From: Curtobacterium luteum
GTDB lineage: Bacteria > Actinomycetota > Actinomycetes > Actinomycetales > Microbacteriaceae
Reading direction: 5' to 3'
NCBI RefSeq assembly: GCF_014646995.1
Contig: NZ_BMOI01000011.1
Location: 62,001-126,000 of the forward strand
Length of the DNA stretch: 64,000 nucleotides
The notes beneath the pieces are model-generated. The model ran no database searches, was not told the DNA's origin, and saw only the letters and a program-made list of their open reading frames with translations. Shown here piece by piece: positions 18,580-27,064 of this stretch (position 1 is its first letter; each line of letters opens with the position of its first letter). The translations under genes and the position numbers were made by a program.

Positions 18580-18607
18580 AGGACAGACCGACTCGTCTGT
18601 CTGTCCT
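18580..18607 (+). promoter_or_regulatory. Probable TetR operator in divergent promoter region
   Basis: AGGACAGAC (18580-18588) and GTCTGTCCT (18599-18607) form a perfect 9-bp inverted repeat. The inner ACAGAC-CGACTC-GTCTGT has the look of a TetR operator. It lies between the start of the M16 gene and the TetR gene. Confidence 0.65.
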
Positions 18608-18737
18608 CCTTGTGGTACTGTCATGACACCGGATCGAAAGCCCCCCTAGATTCCGATCCGGTGGCTCGGGACATCAGTCCTGCGTGACCGTCTCCCCCCG
18701 ATCGGTCACGGAGCCGATGAGCCCAAGGAGCAGCGCT

Positions 18738-19385
18738 GTGACGGTCGATTCCCCCCAACCGGCCGTCCAGCGTCTCCTGGGTCCGAGTGACGACCTCGCG
18801 TCGCCGGGCGGGTCGAGCGTCCCCCCGGCTCCCCGTCCCGGCGGCGCGAAGGTCCGCATCCTCGAGACCGCAACGCGGCTCTTCTACGAGGAGGGCATCC
18901 GCGGCGTCGGCGTCGACCGACTCATCTCCGAGGCCAGCGTCACCAAGGCGACGTTCTACAAGCACTACGGGTCGAAGGACAACCTGATCCTCGCCTACAT
19001 CCGCTCCCAGCACGAGGCGACGCAGCAGCGCTTCGAGGAGCTCGTGGCCGCGGCGGGCTCCCCCACCGAAGCCATCCGTGCCTGGGTCGCCGCCGTCTCC
19101 GACCAGGTCGACCGGCCGGGCTTCCGCGGGTGCGCGTTCCTCAACGCCGCGGCGGAGTACCACGATCCCCGCGACCCCGTGCGCGAAGTCGTCGCGACCC
19201 ACCGCGACTGGTACACGGACCGGCTCGCCACGCTCCTGCAGGAGGCCGGTCACCCCCTGGCTGGCGACGGTGCGGATGAGCTCATGCTCGCGCGCGACGG
19301 CGCGATGACGGGTGCGTACGCCGGCGATGCGATCGCGGCGACCGCCGCGCTCGGTCGCGTGGTCGAGCGGGTGCTCGCGGCCTGA
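18738..19385 (+). CDS. TetR/AcrR family transcriptional regulator
   Basis: A 216-residue repressor with the HTH at about residues 57-78 (VDRLISEASVTKATFYKHYG) and a ligand-binding C-terminal domain. I chose the GTG at 18738 because AAGGAG lies 7 bases before it; upstream in-frame GTG and ATG codons lack this. The N-terminal 38 residues are Pro/Ser-rich and probably disordered. The palindrome at 18580-18607 is a likely autoregulatory operator. The ligand is unknown. Confidence 0.9.
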   Translation: MTVDSPQPAVQRLLGPSDDLASPGGSSVPPAPRPGGAKVRILETATRLFYEEGIRGVGVDRLISEASVTKATFYKHYGSKDNLILAYIRSQHEATQQRFEELVAAAGSPTEAIRAWVAAVSDQVDRPGFRGCAFLNAAAEYHDPRDPVREVVATHRDWYTDRLATLLQEAGHPLAGDGADELMLARDGAMTGAYAGDAIAATAALGRVVERVLAA

Positions 19386-19480
19386 CGCTCCCGGCGCGGC
19401 GGTGTCGCTTCCACGGCTCACCCCGGTGCGCGAACGGCTCGTCCGTCGCCGTCGCGCGATCGCTGTCGCTGCCGCACACC

Positions 19481-19500
19481 CGGCCTGGAGGCTCGATCCG
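19481..19500. repeat. Family A repeat half, downstream of TetR gene
   Basis: cggcctggaggctcgatccg shows the family A core without its full partner arm. Confidence 0.55.
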
Positions 19501-19563
19501 GCTCCGTCACGCCGCCAGACCCCGCATCGGCGCACGCTGAGCGCGTGGGTGTTGGCTGGTTGC

Positions 19564-20091
19564 ATGACGAACGACCCGAACTGGAACCTTCCCGACGTCC
19601 CCTCCTTCGAGCTCACGAGCCCGGACTTCACCGACGGCGGAGCGCTGCCCGACTGGGCCCGCGGCACGGACGCCGGCGGCGAGGACCGCTCCCCCGCGCT
19701 CGAGTGGTCCGGCGCGCCAGACGGCACCCAGAGCTACGTCCTCACCGTGTACGACCCCGACGCCCCCACGGGCTCGGGCTTCTGGCACTGGTCGCTGACG
19801 GACATCCCGGCGAGCACGACCTCGCTCGCGCAGGGCGCCGGCACGGATGACGCGCTCCTCCCCGCCGAGGCGCTGCGCCGCCGCAACGAGTTCGGCACCG
19901 ACACGTTCCTCGGTGCCGCCCCGCCCGCCGGACACGGCCCGCACCGGTACTTCTTCACGCTGAGCGCGCTCGACGTCCCCGTGCTCGAGGCGCCCGCGGA
20001 CGCGACCCCGGCGATCGTCGGGTTCCTCCTGCGGGAGCACCTGCTCGGCCGCGCCCAGCTCGTCGGCACGCAGGAGACGCCCGCGTCCTGA
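19564..20091 (+). CDS. YbhB/YbcL family Raf kinase inhibitor-like protein (PEBP fold)
   Basis: A 175-residue phosphatidylethanolamine-binding-protein fold. The conserved SPALEWSGAPDGTQSYVLTV and DPDAP motifs and the HWSLTDIP and GPHRYFFTLSALD segments are all present. Bacterial members have no well-defined role. I used the ATG at 19564 (MTNDPNWNLPDVPSF); the ribosome binding site is weak. It follows the TetR gene by 178 bases and is a possible regulatory target. Confidence 0.9.
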   Translation: MTNDPNWNLPDVPSFELTSPDFTDGGALPDWARGTDAGGEDRSPALEWSGAPDGTQSYVLTVYDPDAPTGSGFWHWSLTDIPASTTSLAQGAGTDDALLPAEALRRRNEFGTDTFLGAAPPAGHGPHRYFFTLSALDVPVLEAPADATPAIVGFLLREHLLGRAQLVGTQETPAS

Positions 20092-20104
20092 CGCGCTCGA
20101 GCGC

Positions 20105-20174
20105 CCCGAGTCTCGGGCACAGCGACACCGCTCGGGCCGACCGCGCGAGAACGGTCGCTCAGCCCGAGCCTCGG
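20105..20174. repeat. Family D palindromic repeat, copy 1
   Basis: A 70-bp imperfect palindrome starting CCCGAGTCTCGGG, with an internal GCGAC and GGTCGC, ending CCCGAGCCTCGG. It lies between the convergent PEBP and pnp genes. Confidence 0.75.
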
Positions 20175-20220
20175 TAGGACGCCGCCGGGCGAGACCCGCA
20201 CCACCGCCACCGACGGCGAA

Positions 20221-20250
20221 CGGCCGCCGCTCCCTGGGGAGCGGCGGCCG
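20221..20250 (-). terminator. Strong hairpin terminator of pnp
   Basis: CGGCCGCCGCTCCC and GGGAGCGGCGGCCG form a perfect 14-bp inverted repeat with a 2-base centre, 26 bases beyond the pnp stop. Confidence 0.88.
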
Positions 20251-20275
20251 TCCGTGCGTCAGGACGCGGTGAGGA

Positions 20276-22549
20276 TCAGCCCTCGGCCGGGTCCTCGGTG
20301 TGCTTCTCGTGCCCCTCGCGGCCCTCGGTGTCCACCTCGTCGGCGATCACCGGAGCGAGCGACAGCTTGCCGCGGTCGTCCACCTTCGTGACCTCGACCA
20401 GGATCTTCTGGCCGACGCCCAGGACGTCCTCGACGTTCTCCACACGCTTGCCACCGGCGAGCTTGCGGACCTCGGAGACGTGGAGCAGACCGTCGCGGCC
20501 CGGGAGCAGCGACACGAAGGCACCGAACGTCGCGATCTTGACGACCGTGCCGAGGAACTGGTCCCCGATCTCCGGGTTCGTCGGGTTCGCGATCGCGTTG
20601 ACCTGGGCACGGGCGGCCTCGGCCGACGGGCCGTCCACGGCGCCGATGTACACGGTGCCGTCGTCCTCGATGCTGATGTCGGCACCGGTCTCGTCCTGGA
20701 TGCCGTTGATCGTCTTGCCCTTCGGGCCGATCAGCTCGCCGATCTTGTCGACGGGGATCTGCACGGAGATGACGCGGGGCGCGGTGTCGGCCATCTCGTC
20801 GGGGGCGTCGATCGCCTCGTTGAGCACGCCGAGGATCGCGGAGCGCGCTTCCTTGGCCTGCTTGAGGGCGGCGTCGAGGACCGACGAGGGGATGCCGTCG
20901 AGCTTCGTGTCGAGCTGGATGGCCGTGACGAAGTCGGACGTACCGGCGACCTTGAAGTCCATGTCGCCGAGGGCGTCCTCGACACCGAGGATGTCGGTCA
21001 GCGCCGCGTAGCGGGTCTGGCCGTCGACGGTGTCGGAGACGAGGCCCATCGCGATGCCCGCGACCGGAGCCTTGAGCGGCACGCCGGCGTTGAGGAGCGA
21101 CAGGGTCGAGGCGCAGACGGAGCCCATCGACGTCGAACCGTTGGAGCCGAGGGCCTCGGACACCTGACGGATCGCGTAGGGGAACTCCTCGCGCGACGGC
21201 AGCACCGGCACGAGGGCGCGCTCGGCGAGGAAGCCGTGCCCGATCTCGCGACGCTTCGGCGAACCCACGCGGCCGGTCTCACCGGTCGAGTAGGGCGGGA
21301 AGTTGTAGTGGTGCAGGTAGCGCTTCTTCGTGACGGGCGACAGCGAGTCGATCTGCTGCTCCATCTTGAGCATGTTCAGCGTGGTGACGCCGAGGATCTG
21401 CGTCTCGCCGCGCTGGAAGATCGCCGAGCCGTGGACGCGCGGGATGACGGCGACCTCGGCGTCGAGCGGACGGATGTCGGCGAGGCCGCGACCGTCCATG
21501 CGGACCTGCTCGGTCAGGATGCGGCCGCGGACGACCTTCTTCGTGACCGACTTGTACGCGGCGCTGACCTGGCCGTTGGCGCTCTCCGGGAGCTCGCCGG
21601 ACTCGACCTTGGCCGCGACGGCCTCCTTGACGCGGGCCTTGAGGGCGTCGTCCTTGTCCTGACGCTCGAGCTTGCCGGCGATCTGGTAGACGTCCTTGAG
21701 CTCGTCGAGGGCGATGGCCTCGACGGCGTCGTAGACCTCGGGAGCGTAGGGCGGGAAGACCGGGTAGTCCTGGATCTCCTTGGCCGACTGCGCGGCCATC
21801 TTCGCCTGTGCCTCGACGAGGACCTTGAGGAACGGCTTCGCCGCCTCGAGGCCCTGCGCGACGACGGCCTCGTCGGGCTTGGTGGCGCCGCCCTGGATGA
21901 GGTCCCAGCTGTGCTCGGTGGCCTCGGCCTCGACCATCATGATCGCGACGTCCTCGTTGCCGGCCTCGTCCGTGACGACACGGCCCGCGACGGTGAGGTC
22001 GAAGACGGCCTCGGCGAGCTGCGACGCCTTCGGGAACGCGACCCACTGGTCGCCGATGAGCGCGAGGCGCACACCGGCGATCGGGCCGGAGAACGGCAGA
22101 CCGGAGATCTGCGTCGACGCGGACGCCGCGTTGATCGCGAGCGCGTCGTAGAACTCGTCCGGGGCGATGCTCAGGACGGTGATGACGATCTGGACCTCGT
22201 TGCGGAGGCCGTCGACGAACGACGGGCGCAGCGGCCGGTCGATGAGGCGGCAGACGAGGATCGCCTCGGTGCTGGGACGGCCCTCACGACGGAAGAACGA
22301 ACCGGGGATCTTGCCGGCGGCGTACGAGCGCTCCTCGACGTCGACGGTCAGCGGGAAGAAGTCGAAGCCCTCCCGCGGGTGCTTGCCGGCGCTGGTGGCC
22401 GAGAGGAGCATGGTCTCCTCGTCGAGGTACGCGGCGACCGCGCCCTGCGCCTGCTGTGCGAGTCGGCCGGTCTCGAACCGGACGACGCGCTTGCCGAACT
22501 TGCCGTTGTCGATGACGGCTTCGGCGAACTTGATCTCGGGACCCTCCAA
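20276..22549 (-). CDS. pnp: Polyribonucleotide nucleotidyltransferase
   Basis: PNPase degrades RNA phosphorolytically from the 3' end. The 757-residue protein shows two RNase PH domains (catalytic region [19 protein letters not shown]), a helical linker, a KH domain ([20 protein letters not shown]) and a C-terminal S1 domain. The start is a TTG at 22549, giving (M)[11 protein letters not shown], with AAGGAGG seven bases upstream. The family N-terminus supports this start over the ATG 15 codons upstream. rpsO, its usual partner, is 4.1 kb away. Confidence 0.96.
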   Translation of the reverse strand: MEGPEIKFAEAVIDNGKFGKRVVRFETGRLAQQAQGAVAAYLDEETMLLSATSAGKHPREGFDFFPLTVDVEERSYAAGKIPGSFFRREGRPSTEAILVCRLIDRPLRPSFVDGLRNEVQIVITVLSIAPDEFYDALAINAASASTQISGLPFSGPIAGVRLALIGDQWVAFPKASQLAEAVFDLTVAGRVVTDEAGNEDVAIMMVEAEATEHSWDLIQGGATKPDEAVVAQGLEAAKPFLKVLVEAQAKMAAQSAKEIQDYPVFPPYAPEVYDAVEAIALDELKDVYQIAGKLERQDKDDALKARVKEAVAAKVESGELPESANGQVSAAYKSVTKKVVRGRILTEQVRMDGRGLADIRPLDAEVAVIPRVHGSAIFQRGETQILGVTTLNMLKMEQQIDSLSPVTKKRYLHHYNFPPYSTGETGRVGSPKRREIGHGFLAERALVPVLPSREEFPYAIRQVSEALGSNGSTSMGSVCASTLSLLNAGVPLKAPVAGIAMGLVSDTVDGQTRYAALTDILGVEDALGDMDFKVAGTSDFVTAIQLDTKLDGIPSSVLDAALKQAKEARSAILGVLNEAIDAPDEMADTAPRVISVQIPVDKIGELIGPKGKTINGIQDETGADISIEDDGTVYIGAVDGPSAEAARAQVNAIANPTNPEIGDQFLGTVVKIATFGAFVSLLPGRDGLLHVSEVRKLAGGKRVENVEDVLGVGQKILVEVTKVDDRGKLSLAPVIADEVDTEGREGHEKHTEDPAEG

Positions 22550-22730
22550 AAGGGTGCCTCCTTGACGTGTTCTCGGCAGACCCGGCGACGGCACACGGCG
22601 GTGCGTGCGCGCCGAAGGAGTCGGGACGCATGTCTGGCCAGCAGTAGAAGCACTCGGGACACCTTCTCGGCCCGCGAGCCACCACCGATGACCAGCTCCG
22701 TGCCCGGTCTGCGCAGTGTTTGTGTGACGC

Positions 22731-22748
22731 CCGGGGAACGGTCCCCGG
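22731..22748 (-). promoter_or_regulatory. Inverted repeat upstream of pnp
   Basis: CCGGGGA-ACGG-TCCCCGG, a 7-bp stem with a 4-base loop, about 180 bases upstream of the pnp start. A second small repeat, AGGACT-TTACC-AGTCCT, is at 22755-22771. A 5'-leader hairpin of pnp is possible; no promoter is clear. Confidence 0.4.
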
Positions 22749-22817
22749 ACGGACAGGACTTTACCAGTCCTCAGGCACTCGGCGGGCGAGGCGCACAGCG
22801 AACACGCGTGTCCCCGG

Positions 22818-22823
22818 TACCGT
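22818..22823 (+). promoter_or_regulatory. -10 element of a leaderless start (secreted coiled-coil protein)
   Basis: TACCGT followed by 7 bases and the ATG at 22831. Confidence 0.5.
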
Positions 22824-22830
22824 ACGCAGC

Positions 22831-24063
22831 ATGCGCCTCCCTCTCTCCGGGCGAGGGCTCGTCGTGGCCGCCGTGGTCGCCGGCGTGCTCGTCGTCCCCC
22901 TCGTGACCGCGGCCCCGGCCAGCGCGACGACCTACCCGACGTGGCAGGACGTCCAACGCGCGAAGGGCAACGAGCAGGCCAAGGCCGCCGAGGTCAACCG
23001 TGTCCAGACGGCGCTCCAGCAGGTGCAGGCCGTCGCCGCGGCGAAGTCCGCGGCCGCGATCTCCGCGTCCGAGGCGGCGGACCAGGCGGACGCGGACCTG
23101 GCCGCGGCCACCCAGACCGCCACGAGCCTCCAGGCCCAGGCCGACAGCGCGTCCGCGACCGCGGACCGGGCGCAGCAGCGTGCCGGGCAGCTCGCCGCGA
23201 ACCTGTACCGCGACGGCGCGACCGACCAGATGTCCACGCGCATCGCGACCACCAAGGACCCGGGCGAGCTGCTGTACCAGCTGGGTGCGCTCGACCAGCT
23301 CTCCAGCACGTGGGCCGGCGTGATGGACGACGCCTCGGTGGCCGCGAAGACGGCGTCGTCCCTCCACGAGCAGGCGACGCGAGCCGAGGACGAGCGTGCC
23401 GACCTCGCGAGCGCGGCCGAGACGAAGGCGGCCGCGGCGAAGTCGGCCGAGGACGCCGCGGACGCGGCGGTCGAGGACACGCAGCAGCACAGCGACGAGC
23501 TCTACGCACAGCTCGCGTCGCTCCGGGACACCACGGCGTCCGAGCAGCGCGGCTACGAGCTCGGCGTGCAGGTCGCGGCGCAGAAGGCCGAGCAGCAGCG
23601 TCGGCGCGAGGAGGCGGCGGCTCGGCAGCGCGCGCAGCAGGCCGCAGCGGCCGCAGCCGCGAACCCCGTCCCGGGCACGAGCGGCAGCAGCAGCGGGAGC
23701 ACGAGCGGCGGCAGCGGCACGAACTACCCCAGCACGGGCGGGGTCGTCGTCGACCCGGCGGGCGCGCAGGCCTACGCACGGAGCGCGATCGGCGCGTACG
23801 GGTGGGGGTCGGACCAGATGGGCTGCCTCGTCTCGCTGTGGACGCAGGAGTCCGGGTGGCGGGCCAACGCGCTGAACGTCTCGAGCGGTGCGTACGGCAT
23901 CCCCCAGGCCCTCCCCGCGGACAAGATGGCCGTCGCCGGGGCGGACTGGCGGACGAACGCCGCGACGCAGATCAACTGGGGACTGGCGTACATCCACGAC
24001 GCGTACGGCTCGCCGTGCGCGGCCTGGAACCACGAGATGAGCGTCAACCCGCACTGGTACTGA
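22831..24063 (+). CDS. Secreted coiled-coil protein with C-terminal lysozyme/transglycosylase-like domain
   Basis: A 410-residue exported protein. A signal peptide with a clear hydrophobic core ([16 protein letters not shown]) ends near APASA at about residue 31. Residues 35-285 are an Ala-rich coiled coil of the NlpC/P60-partner type, followed by a Gly/Ser linker ([16 protein letters not shown]). The last 95 residues ([25 protein letters not shown]) resemble aggregation-promoting-factor and SLT lysozyme-like domains, with a candidate catalytic Glu in QESGW. It probably acts on peptidoglycan. It lies inside the interval between pnp and rpsO. Confidence 0.85.
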   Translation: MRLPLSGRGLVVAAVVAGVLVVPLVTAAPASATTYPTWQDVQRAKGNEQAKAAEVNRVQTALQQVQAVAAAKSAAAISASEAADQADADLAAATQTATSLQAQADSASATADRAQQRAGQLAANLYRDGATDQMSTRIATTKDPGELLYQLGALDQLSSTWAGVMDDASVAAKTASSLHEQATRAEDERADLASAAETKAAAAKSAEDAADAAVEDTQQHSDELYAQLASLRDTTASEQRGYELGVQVAAQKAEQQRRREEAAARQRAQQAAAAAAANPVPGTSGSSSGSTSGGSGTNYPSTGGVVVDPAGAQAYARSAIGAYGWGSDQMGCLVSLWTQESGWRANALNVSSGAYGIPQALPADKMAVAGADWRTNAATQINWGLAYIHDAYGSPCAAWNHEMSVNPHWY

Positions 24064-24227
24064 CCGGGCCGCGTTCCGGCCTGGAGGCGCGGGGCGGGCC
24101 CGCCACGGGCCTCCCGTCCGGTGGGTGGGTGCGTTGCGGGCGGGGCCCGCGCGGCATCGTGCGAGGATTCGCACTCGGTGCGAGGCATCGCGCGTGGTGG
24201 GAGGGATCGCGCATGGTGCGAGGAACC

Positions 24228-24264
24228 GCGCGTGGTGCGAGGCATTTCGCCTCGCACCACGCGC
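24228..24264. terminator. Family C perfect hairpin, copy 1
   Basis: GCGCGTGGTGCGAGGC and GCCTCGCACCACGCGC form a 16-bp perfect stem with loop ATTTC. Confidence 0.7.
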
Positions 24265-24446
24265 ATGACCTCGCACCGAGTCCGCGCCCCGCTCGCACCG
24301 TGCGAGGGTCAGCCACCGAGGCGCACCGCCTCGCCGGAGGCGGACCCCGTTCCGGCCTGGAGGCGCGGGGCGGGCCCGCCACGGGCCTCCCGTCCGGTGG
24401 GTGGGTGCTCGGCGGGCGGGGCCGGCGCAGCATGGTGCGAGGAATC

Positions 24447-24483
24447 GCGCATGGTGCGAGGCATTTCGCCTCGCACCATGCGC
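24447..24483. terminator. Family C perfect hairpin, copy 2
   Basis: GCGCATGGTGCGAGGC and GCCTCGCACCATGCGC, loop ATTTC. It differs from copy 1 by one compensated base pair (G-C to A-T). Confidence 0.7.
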
Positions 24484-24527
24484 GTGACCTCGCACCGAGT
24501 CCGCGCCCCGCTCGCACCGTGCGAGGG

Positions 24528-25481
24528 TCAGGCCGCGCGCCCCGCTGCGTCCGACGCGTCGTCGGCGGGCCAGCCGCCGAGGCGCACGACCTCACCGGAG
24601 GCGCTGACGAGGCGTGCCGCACGACCGCTCGCCCGGAGCATCGCGGGCGCAGCGCGACCCCGCACGATCGCGGCGGTCGACATCGTGTTCGCGGTGACAC
24701 ACGACGGCGCGACGACCGTGACCGAGCGCCAGACCGGCTCCGCGGGGAGGCCCCACCGCGGGTCGAGGATGTGGTGCCGTGCCCGGCCGTCCTGCTCCCA
24801 GCGACGCTTCTGCGTGCTCGAGGTCGCGACCGACCACCCGGAGGCGATCCGGACGTGGTCCGCGGGGTCCGTGTCGAGGTCCTGCACGCGCACCTGCCAG
24901 CCGCCGGAGGGATCCGGGCCGGCCGTCGCGACGTCGCCGCCGAGCGACACGAGTGCGCCGACGCCGAGGCGTGCGGTGATGCTGGCCGCAGCCATGTCGG
25001 CGGCGGCGGCCTTTGCGGTCGCGCCGAGGTCGAGGCGGACGCCGGCGGGGATGCGCAGGAACGTGCCGCTGAGGAGGATCCGCTGCCATGCCGGCCGGGG
25101 GTCGAGGGCGTCCGCGGTCCGGCTCGTCGGCGCGAGGGGTGCCCCGGTGCCGCCGGCCGTGCTCGCGAACGCCGCGTCGTAGCCGAGGGACACCATGCGG
25201 TGGCCCAGGGTCGGGTCGACGTCGCCGTCGCTCAGGCGGGCGGCGTCCAGGGCCTGGTGCACGAGGGTCGCGAGGAGCGGCGAGACCTCGGTGCCCCGCT
25301 CGAGGTCGGCCGTACGGGCGACGAGCTCGGAGTCCTCGCGGAAGCGGCTGCACGCCAGGTCGACGGCGTCGGTGACCGCACGGACGCAGGCCTCGGCGGC
25401 GGCGAGGTGGCGTCGATCCCGGTGGTCGAGGACGACGCGTGCGGTGGTGGTCCAGAGCTCCCACTCGGTGGCGGCGCGCAT
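24528..25481 (-). CDS. apbE: FAD:protein FMN transferase (ApbE family)
   Basis: ApbE enzymes attach FMN covalently to Ser or Thr of target proteins, usually outside the membrane. In this 317-residue protein CSRFREDSEL (about 44-53), VDPTLGHRMVSLGYD, LDLGATAKAAAAD, VSLGGDVATAG and HHILDPRWG correspond to the family's FAD- and metal-binding motifs. No signal peptide is seen, so it may act in the cytoplasm or be anchored through its partner. Its ATG lies one base after the stop of the Ser/Thr-rich membrane protein. No gene for a known ApbE target is next to it. Confidence 0.9.
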   Translation of the reverse strand: MRAATEWELWTTTARVVLDHRDRRHLAAAEACVRAVTDAVDLACSRFREDSELVARTADLERGTEVSPLLATLVHQALDAARLSDGDVDPTLGHRMVSLGYDAAFASTAGGTGAPLAPTSRTADALDPRPAWQRILLSGTFLRIPAGVRLDLGATAKAAAADMAAASITARLGVGALVSLGGDVATAGPDPSGGWQVRVQDLDTDPADHVRIASGWSVATSSTQKRRWEQDGRARHHILDPRWGLPAEPVWRSVTVVAPSCVTANTMSTAAIVRGRAAPAMLRASGRAARLVSASGEVVRLGGWPADDASDAAGRAA

Positions 25482-25482
25482 G

Positions 25483-25776
25483 TCAGGATCCCGTGGTGGT
25501 CGCGTCCGAGGACGAGTTCTGGCTGCCCTGCGTGACCCCGGTGGACGAGTTGCTGCTGTCGCTGCTCGTGCCGGAGTCGGTCGAGCTGCCCGTGCCGCTG
25601 CTGCTCGTCCCGGTGTCGGTCGAGCTGCTCGTGCCGCCGCTGCTCGTCCCGGTGTCGGTGCTCGTCGCGCTCTGCTCGTGCCCGACCCACAGCCCGGCCC
25701 CGGTGACCATCGCGACCACGAGTCCGCCCAGGCTCACGAGCGAACTCGTGGTCCACGTCCTGCCGTTCCTGCCCAT
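25483..25776 (-). CDS. Small membrane-anchored Ser/Thr/Gly-rich protein
   Basis: Family not recognised. The 97-residue protein has a short basic N-terminus, one transmembrane or signal-anchor segment (SSLVSLGGLVVAMVTGAGLW, about 12-31), and an extracytoplasmic tail made almost only of Ser, Thr, Gly and Asp, with repeats of STDTGTSSSG. The tail is encoded by an imperfect DNA repeat around 25560-25670. The ATG has GAGGAGG upstream. One base separates it from apbE. The tail offers many Ser/Thr residues but no classical FMN-binding domain. Confidence 0.8.
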   Translation of the reverse strand: MGRNGRTWTTSSLVSLGGLVVAMVTGAGLWVGHEQSATSTDTGTSSGGTSSSTDTGTSSSGTGSSTDSGTSSDSSNSSTGVTQGSQNSSSDATTTGS

Positions 25777-25912
25777 CGTTCCTCCTCGTCTCTTGACGAG
25801 GTTCGCGTGCTGAGCGGTGGACGGCCCGGGAACCGGCTGCACCGGGACCGGACGAACACCAAGCGCTCCCTAAGAGCGACGACGGCATCGCCCGCGTCCG
25901 TCAGCGCGTCGC

Positions 25913-26530
25913 TCAGTGTCCGAGGCCGCCGAGCATCGACGCGAAGTCCGGCGTCGCGGGGAGTGCGTCCGCCTGCTGCGGCACCCGCCGGGAGGCCCGG
26001 ACCGCCCAGGCGAGATCGGCACCGGCACGACGGATGCGCCCCTCGAGCGCTGCGGCGTCGCCCTCGGTCCCCCAGTCGTCGGTGGCCGCGAACACCCCCG
26101 TGGGCACGACGGCCGCACGGAGGTAGGCGAACACCGGCCGCAGGGCGTGGTCGATCGCGAGCGAGTGCCGCGCCGTCCCGCCCGTGGCGCCGAGCAGCAC
26201 GGGCATGTCGGCGAGGGCGTCCTTGTCGACCACGTCGAGGAACGACTTCGCGAGGCCGCTCACGCCGGCGGTGAAGACCGGGGTGACGAAGACCACGGCG
26301 TCAGCCTCGACCACGGTGGCGACCGCCGTCGCCAGGGCAGGCGCGGCGAAGCCCGTGAGCATCGCGTCGATGATCTCGTGTGCGACGGGTCGGAGCTCGA
26401 CGTGTGCGACCTCGGCCGGGGTGCCGTCCGCGAGGAGCGCCTCGGCGGCGGCCCGGCCGAGCCGGTCGGCGAGCAGGCGGGTGGAGCTGGGGTCGGACAG
26501 TCCGGCGGAGACGACGGCGATGGTGGTCAT
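25913..26530 (-). CDS. NAD(P)H-dependent FMN reductase (CE1759/MsuE-like)
   Basis: A 205-residue flavodoxin-fold reductase. The FMN-binding loop follows IAVVSAGLSDPSSTRLLADRL, and VVFVTPVFTAGVSGLAKSFLD and LLGATGGTARHSLAIDHALR are characteristic of this family. The ATG at 26530 is preceded by GGGAACC. A clear promoter lies upstream. Proximity to apbE suggests a flavin-linked neighbourhood, but the genes need not act together. Confidence 0.88.
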   Translation of the reverse strand: MTTIAVVSAGLSDPSSTRLLADRLGRAAAEALLADGTPAEVAHVELRPVAHEIIDAMLTGFAAPALATAVATVVEADAVVFVTPVFTAGVSGLAKSFLDVVDKDALADMPVLLGATGGTARHSLAIDHALRPVFAYLRAAVVPTGVFAATDDWGTEGDAAALEGRIRRAGADLAWAVRASRRVPQQADALPATPDFASMLGGLGH

Positions 26531-26564
26531 GATGGTTCCCGACTTTCGATGCGTTTGCATGAAC

Positions 26565-26592
26565 ATCGTACCGAACCGATCGCTCGGCGCAA
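26565..26592 (-). promoter_or_regulatory. Promoter of the FMN reductase gene
   Basis: On the minus strand TTGCGC (26592-26587), a 16-base spacer and TACGAT (26570-26565) resemble a SigA promoter, 34 bases from the start codon. Confidence 0.6.
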
Positions 26593-26611
26593 CCATTCCC
26601 ACCCGGTCCCC

Positions 26612-26630
26612 ACGGGCCTCCAGGCCGGGT
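26612..26630. repeat. Family A repeat core downstream of rpsO
   Basis: acgggcctccaggccgggt, immediately beyond the rpsO terminator. Confidence 0.6.
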
Positions 26631-26635
26631 ACGGA

Positions 26636-26669
26636 GAACGCCCGGCCTTCCGAGGAAGACCGGGCGTTC
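26636..26669 (-). terminator. Hairpin terminator of rpsO
   Basis: GAACGCCCGG and CCGGGCGTTC form a perfect 10-bp stem around CCTTCCGAGGAAGA, which can itself pair. It lies 25 bases after the rpsO stop. Confidence 0.88.
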
Positions 26670-26693
26670 AGTCGAGCAGTGTCTGCGACGGAC

Positions 26694-26963
26694 TCAGCGA
26701 CGCAGGCCGAGGCGCTCGATGAGCGCACGGTAGCGGTTGATGTCCACGTCGGAGAGGTAACCGAGGAGACGGCGACGCTGACCGACCATGAGCAGCAGAC
26801 CACGACGCGAGTGGTGGTCGTGCTTGTGCTCCTTGAGGTGCTCGTTCAGGTCGTTGATGCGACGCGTCAGAACGGCGACCTGGACCTCGGGGGATCCGGT
26901 GTCGCCCGGGTGGGTCGCGTACTCTTCGATGATCTCCTGCTTGACCTTCGCGTCAAGTGCCAT
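26694..26963 (-). CDS. rpsO: 30S ribosomal protein S15
   Basis: The 89-residue protein is full-length, with the S15 signature [21 protein letters not shown] and the C-terminal [13 protein letters not shown]. The ATG has GGAAGGGG upstream. It has its own terminator, so it is not cotranscribed with pnp here, unlike the common rpsO-pnp arrangement. Confidence 0.98.
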   Translation of the reverse strand: MALDAKVKQEIIEEYATHPGDTGSPEVQVAVLTRRINDLNEHLKEHKHDHHSRRGLLLMVGQRRRLLGYLSDVDINRYRALIERLGLRR

Positions 26964-27064
26964 GGATGATCCCCTTCCTGTCCGTTGCGCGGTGCCCGTG
27001 CCTGATGCACGAGCGCTCTTTGTCCGCGGCCGTTCGACGGCAACCGGAGAAGCCTACCAGGTCA

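Larger units (their letters stand above)
24064..24527. repeat. Gene-free repeat cluster: tandem duplication of family A and family C palindromes
   Basis: Two similar blocks, about 24072-24345 and 24350-24602, each open with a family A palindrome (gttccggcctggaggcgcgg to ctcccgtccgg), followed by several TGCGAGG units and a perfect family C hairpin. The right end of block 1 includes a degenerate copy of the 3' end of the apbE gene. No gene was seen here. The cluster lies between convergent genes. Confidence 0.85.

Noticed and set aside
22797..22814. A second LexA box (GAACACGCGTGTCC)
   Set aside because: The right half lacks GTTC, and the site lies before a gene with no link to DNA repair.
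24064..24527. Small protein-coding frames across the repeat cluster
   Set aside because: Open frames exist in most phases but consist of repeat translations with no start context or family match.
26540..26570. Regulatory palindrome gatgcgtttgcatgaacatc before the FMN reductase
   Set aside because: Only the outer GATG/CATC and the central TGCA pair; the rest is not symmetric.
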